A stretch of DNA of 64,000 nucleotides from Streptomyces sp. P3. Its GTDB lineage: Bacteria; Actinomycetota; Actinomycetes; Streptomycetales; Streptomycetaceae. The notes under the pieces are model-generated. The model had not been told where the DNA came from, ran no database searches, and saw only the letters and a program-made list of their open reading frames with translations. Numbering within the stretch: position 1 is the first letter of the stretch; the number at the start of each line of letters is the position of its first letter. Made by a program: the position numbers and the translations under genes. Shown here one piece after another: positions 61,178 through 64,000 of the stretch. Location of the stretch: positions 5,473,501 to 5,537,500 of the forward strand of contig JAFEKX020000001.1 in NCBI GenBank assembly GCA_016893485.2, given 5' to 3'.

Positions 61178-62296
61178 TTACTGGGGGCGGCGCAACTCGT
61201 AGGCGAACTCGCCCTCCGCCTCGTCCTCGCTCACCTTCCTGAAGCCCGCCCGGGTGACGACCGCCTGTGACGCGAGGTTGTCCCCGCTCGATCGTCGCGA
61301 AGACCGTGCGTACGTCGTCGCGGGCCAGCGCCCAGGCCGAGAGCGCGCGGAGCGCCTCCGTCGCGTAGCCGTGGCCGCGCGCGCCCGCCGCCAGGTCGTA
61401 GCCGATCTCCACGCGGCCCTCTTCGTCGGGGACGCCGTGGAAGCCCAGGCCGCCGACCGCGCGGCCGTCCTCGCGGCGGACGAGGGTGAAGACGCCGAAC
61501 TCCGGTCGGTGGACGCCCGATTGGTAGGCCTTGAGCAGGAAGGTCGCGGCCTCCCGGGTGCCCGTGTACGGGCCGCCCTCGATCCACTCGAAGCCGCCGT
61601 CACCGCCGCCGACGAGGTCGGTCGCGGACGCGGGGGTGATGCCCTGGAGGGTGAGCCGGTCGGTGTCGTGGACGAGGTTGTTGTGCCAGCGCCAGTCGGT
61701 GACCGGGTCGCGGCCGGGGAGGTCGCCGCGGCCGGTGGCCCACAGCAGGGTGAGCCAGGGCGAGGCGCCGGGGCGGACGTGCGGGAAGATCCGGGTGAGG
61801 ACGAACTCGGCCAGTTCCGGGTCGGGTTGGTAGGTCAGGCCCAGGCCCTCGGCGATGTCGTGGGTGTGCAGCAGCACCTCGGCGGTGCCCATCGCGGCGA
61901 AGCCCTCGCGGTTCGCGCTGCGGAACGGGTACGGGTGGAAGGCACGCACCTCGCGCGGGGTGGTGCGGACGGCGGCGGCGGCAGCGCGCCGGTCGTCCAG
62001 ATCACCTCCAGGACACCGGAGTTGTCGGTGCCGTCGTCGAAGGTGATGTCGAAGGGGAAGTACGCGTTCTGCGCGCGACCGGCCAACTGCCCCGCGTACG
62101 CGATGAGATCACCGGCGATGTGCTCGGCGGTGTACCGGCAGCTCCACTCCAGCCGGCCCGCCGTGGCCTTCTCCCAGTCCGGACCGCGCCAGTCCGCGCC
62201 GGTCGCCGTGCGCAGGAGCGCGACGCAGCCCTCGACGGCCTCTTCCAGCTCGTCCGCGCCCGCGTTTGCGCCTGTGCTTCCGCCCGTGGTCCCCAT
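61178..62296 (-). CDS. DinB/maleylpyruvate isomerase-like domain fused to GNAT acetyltransferase
   Basis: About 373 residues. The N-terminal half is a mycothiol-dependent DinB fold (EWSCRYTAEHIAGDLIAYAG, AEVLLHTHDIAEGLGL). The C-terminal half is a RimJ-like GNAT (EFGVFTLVRREDGRAVGGLG, ARGHGYATEALRALSAWAL). The two lie in one transcript with a linker at about residue 215. Single-base losses near 61290 and 61975. The GNAT end is REFAYELRRPQ-like (EGEFAYELRRPQ). Confidence 0.82.
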
Positions 62297-62320
62297 GCGG
62301 GGAGCATACGGGCCGCGACG

Positions 62321-62983
62321 TCATCCGGCAGTCGGGTCCGCCGAGGCCAGGAGATCCAGTTCCGACGTCAGGTTGTAGCGTGCCGTCGCCTCCCATTCCT
62401 CGGCCCCGTGCGGCGTCCTGAACAGCCTAGGCAGGGCCAGGAGTTGGCGCAGGATTGCCGAACGGCCCTCCCTGAACGCCTCGTTGGGGACGAACGCGTA
62501 CTCCTCCCGCACCGCCGCCGTGTATGCCGCGTACGCCGACGGGGGTGCGGCCAGGATCGCCAGGTCCGCGTCGCACAGCACCTGGCCGTCGGGGTCGTCG
62601 TCCGCCGGGGCGTGCGTGACGGTCAGGCGGACCAGGCGGGCCACCTCGGCCGTCTTCGCCTCCGGTACGCCCGCCTCCGTCAGCGCGCGTTCGGCCAGCC
62701 GCGCGGACCGCTCCTCGTTCTCGGAGCGGTCGGGGAGGTAGACCGCGTCGTGGAACCAGGCCGCGAGCCGTACGACGTCCGGGTCGGTGGCGTGTTTCTC
62801 CAGGACGTCGATGTGGTCGAGGACCGAGGTGAGGTGGGTGAGCGTGTGGTAGTGGCGCTGGGGTTCCTGCCAGCGGGCGAGGAGGTTCTCGGCGTACGGC
62901 GACGGGTCGGGGCCGTCGGCGGAGGGGCGGGCGCCGTCGAGGGCGCGGGTCCAGCGGGCGCGGAGAGCGTCGAGATCGGGCAT
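62321..62983 (-). CDS. HD-domain metal-dependent phosphohydrolase
   Basis: Intact 220-residue protein: HYHTLTHLTSVLDHI, AAWFHDAVYLPD (HD pair), TVTHAPADDDPDGQ and DADLAILAAPPSAY give the His/Asp metal ligands of the family. Substrate unknown (possibly a nucleotide). It is divergent from the DinB protein at 63028. Confidence 0.9.
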   Translation of the reverse strand: MPDLDALRARWTRALDGARPSADGPDPSPYAENLLARWQEPQRHYHTLTHLTSVLDHIDVLEKHATDPDVVRLAAWFHDAVYLPDRSENEERSARLAERALTEAGVPEAKTAEVARLVRLTVTHAPADDDPDGQVLCDADLAILAAPPSAYAAYTAAVREEYAFVPNEAFREGRSAILRQLLALPRLFRTPHGAEEWEATARYNLTSELDLLASADPTAG

Positions 62984-63027
62984 GCCCCTTATTTTCCTCC
63001 CGGGCCCGCGCCCCTAGCGTGGAACGC

Positions 63028-63711
63028 ATGACTTACGCCGACACAGCACACGACGTACGCGATCCCGAACTGCCCGGACGGCTGCTCGTCACCGAGCGCG
63101 ACGCCCTGATTCCGCTGCTCCGTTCCCGACCCGACGACGACTTCGCGCTGGCCACCCTCGCATGTCCCGGCTGGACCGTGCGGGACGTGCTCGCGCACTG
63201 TGCGGCCGCGCTGACGCGGGTGGTGGAGCGGCGCTTCGAGAAGGGGGTGTTCTCGCCGGAGGCCAACGACCGGGACATCGCGGAGCGGGCCGACTGGACC
63301 AACGCGCGGATCGTCGACGAGCTGGAGCGCGGGATGACCGAGGCGGGGGCCGCGATCGCCCGCGCGGGCGGGCCACTGGACGCCGTCGCGCTGGGGGAGT
63401 GGGTGCACGCCGGTGACGTACGGGACGTGCTCGGTGTGCCCGGCGCCTATGGGGGCGAGGGGCTGGAGTCCGCTCTCGCCCTTCTCGGCCTGGTGACCCG
63501 GCAGAGAAACCACCGGCCTCTGCACGCCGACCTCGACGACCTGGACGATCCGCTGCTGCTGGGCGATCTGTCGGGCGAGCTGACCCCGGCGCGCTACATC
63601 GGCGACGCGCCCACGCTCGTACGGCTGTACTCGGGGCGGCCCGTGCCGGACGGGACGGGGTACGAGCTGGCGGGGGCCGATCCCGCGGAGCTGAACATCT
63701 TCGGCGGGTGA
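63028..63711 (+). CDS. Mycothiol-dependent DinB/maleylpyruvate isomerase family protein
   Basis: Intact 227-residue protein: LACPGWTVRDVLAHCAAAL is the family N-terminal signature, with EWVHAGDVRDVLGVP at the middle and a small C-terminal domain (TLVRLYSGRPVPDGTGYELAGA). Members use mycothiol or act as metal-binding thiol transferases in actinobacteria. Confidence 0.88.
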   Translation: MTYADTAHDVRDPELPGRLLVTERDALIPLLRSRPDDDFALATLACPGWTVRDVLAHCAAALTRVVERRFEKGVFSPEANDRDIAERADWTNARIVDELERGMTEAGAAIARAGGPLDAVALGEWVHAGDVRDVLGVPGAYGGEGLESALALLGLVTRQRNHRPLHADLDDLDDPLLLGDLSGELTPARYIGDAPTLVRLYSGRPVPDGTGYELAGADPAELNIFGG

Positions 63712-63816
63712 TCCGGGGCCGGTGCCGGGGTGATCTCGCGGGCCCCGATCCTCACGCGTACCCTGATATTGGACTAGACCTGTAGCCGCTCCAGGGAACA
63801 CGACGGAAGGGGTCCT

Positions 63817-64000
63817 ATGAGCACGCGTGCAGTCCTGGAGGTGATCGCCCTCGGCGCCGAGGACGCGGTCGCCGCTCAGGCCGGAGGCGCGGACCGTCTC
63901 GAACTGGTCACCGACATGGCGGCCGACGGACTCACCCCGCCGGTGGAGACCTTCGCCGCCATCCGCGCCGCCGTCGACATCGACCTGCGCGTGATGCTGC
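63817..64000 (+). CDS. cutC: CutC family protein (3' partial)
   Basis: Start MSTRAVLEVIALGAEDAVA then AAQAGGADRLELVTDMAADG, the N-terminus of a TIM-barrel CutC protein. The frame is open at the right edge. CutC was first linked to copper handling, but its direct role is disputed. GGAAGG site before the ATG. Confidence 0.9.
   Translation, partial: MSTRAVLEVIALGAEDAVAAQAGGADRLELVTDMAADGLTPPVETFAAIRAAVDIDLRVML

Overview
The window is high-GC actinobacterial DNA, almost certainly Streptomyces. The supporting signs are GC-rich third codon positions, many GTG starts, ATGA start/stop overlaps, a CIRCE-controlled solo groEL, DasR-like and BldD-like sites, trehalose and glucosylglycerate genes, mycothiol-type DinB proteins and typical Streptomyces intergenic repeats. 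From memory, the gene order from the diguanylate cyclase to groEL resembles the S. coelicolor cdgB-nagKA-otsBA-thrC-groEL2 neighbourhood.

Region 1 (1-18053) is a nonribosomal peptide (NRPS) cluster, cut by the left edge and read entirely on the + strand as one operon-like row. It starts with an A-T protein, a P450 and a discrete thioesterase, which looks like an off-line amino-acid beta-hydroxylation cassette. A clavaminate/VioC-type Fe(II)/2-oxoglutarate hydroxylase, a free-standing T-thioesterase with a Cys nucleophile and an MbtH protein follow. The main NRPS comes next (A[Gly]-T-C-A[N-MT]-T-half E-C), then an MFS exporter, a YqcI/YcgG (GntA-like) protein, a second VioC-type hydroxylase and a TrmB-LuxR-like regulator. 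The pairing of a VioC-like enzyme with a GntA-like enzyme suggests arginine/guanidine tailoring of the peptide.

Region 2 (18.2-36.4 kb) is a mixed set of accessory and core genes: NIPSNAP, GNATs, MFS pumps, LysR, an antibiotic phosphotransferase, a rhomboid-like protein, an FAD oxidoreductase, a quinone oxidoreductase, a pentapeptide protein, an M1 peptidase, DUF1266, TerD, an ArfB-like hydrolase, a sigma-factor remnant and a flavin reductase. It holds several tandem repeats.

Region 3 (36.5-64 kb) is core-like. It has a diguanylate cyclase with BldD-like and Crp-like promoter sites, a PfkB gene lacking its GAGD box, nagA-nagK with DasR-like sites, an ABC sugar-binding lipoprotein, otsB/otsA, gpgS, a SAM-I riboswitch ahead of thrC, cysO, a cold-shock gene, groEL with two CIRCE elements and an OYE reductase. 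Further right are a phosphodiesterase, a candidate ncRNA, a truncated tyrosine phosphatase gene, a MurNAc-use operon (RpiR-murQ-PTS IIBC) and assorted enzymes, ending in a partial cutC.

A key caveat is that roughly half of the longer genes, including thrC and murQ, are interrupted by 1-base gains or losses, mostly in G/C homopolymers. These are far more likely to be sequence errors than real pseudogenes, so such genes are given over their full reconstructed span with the shift positions noted.
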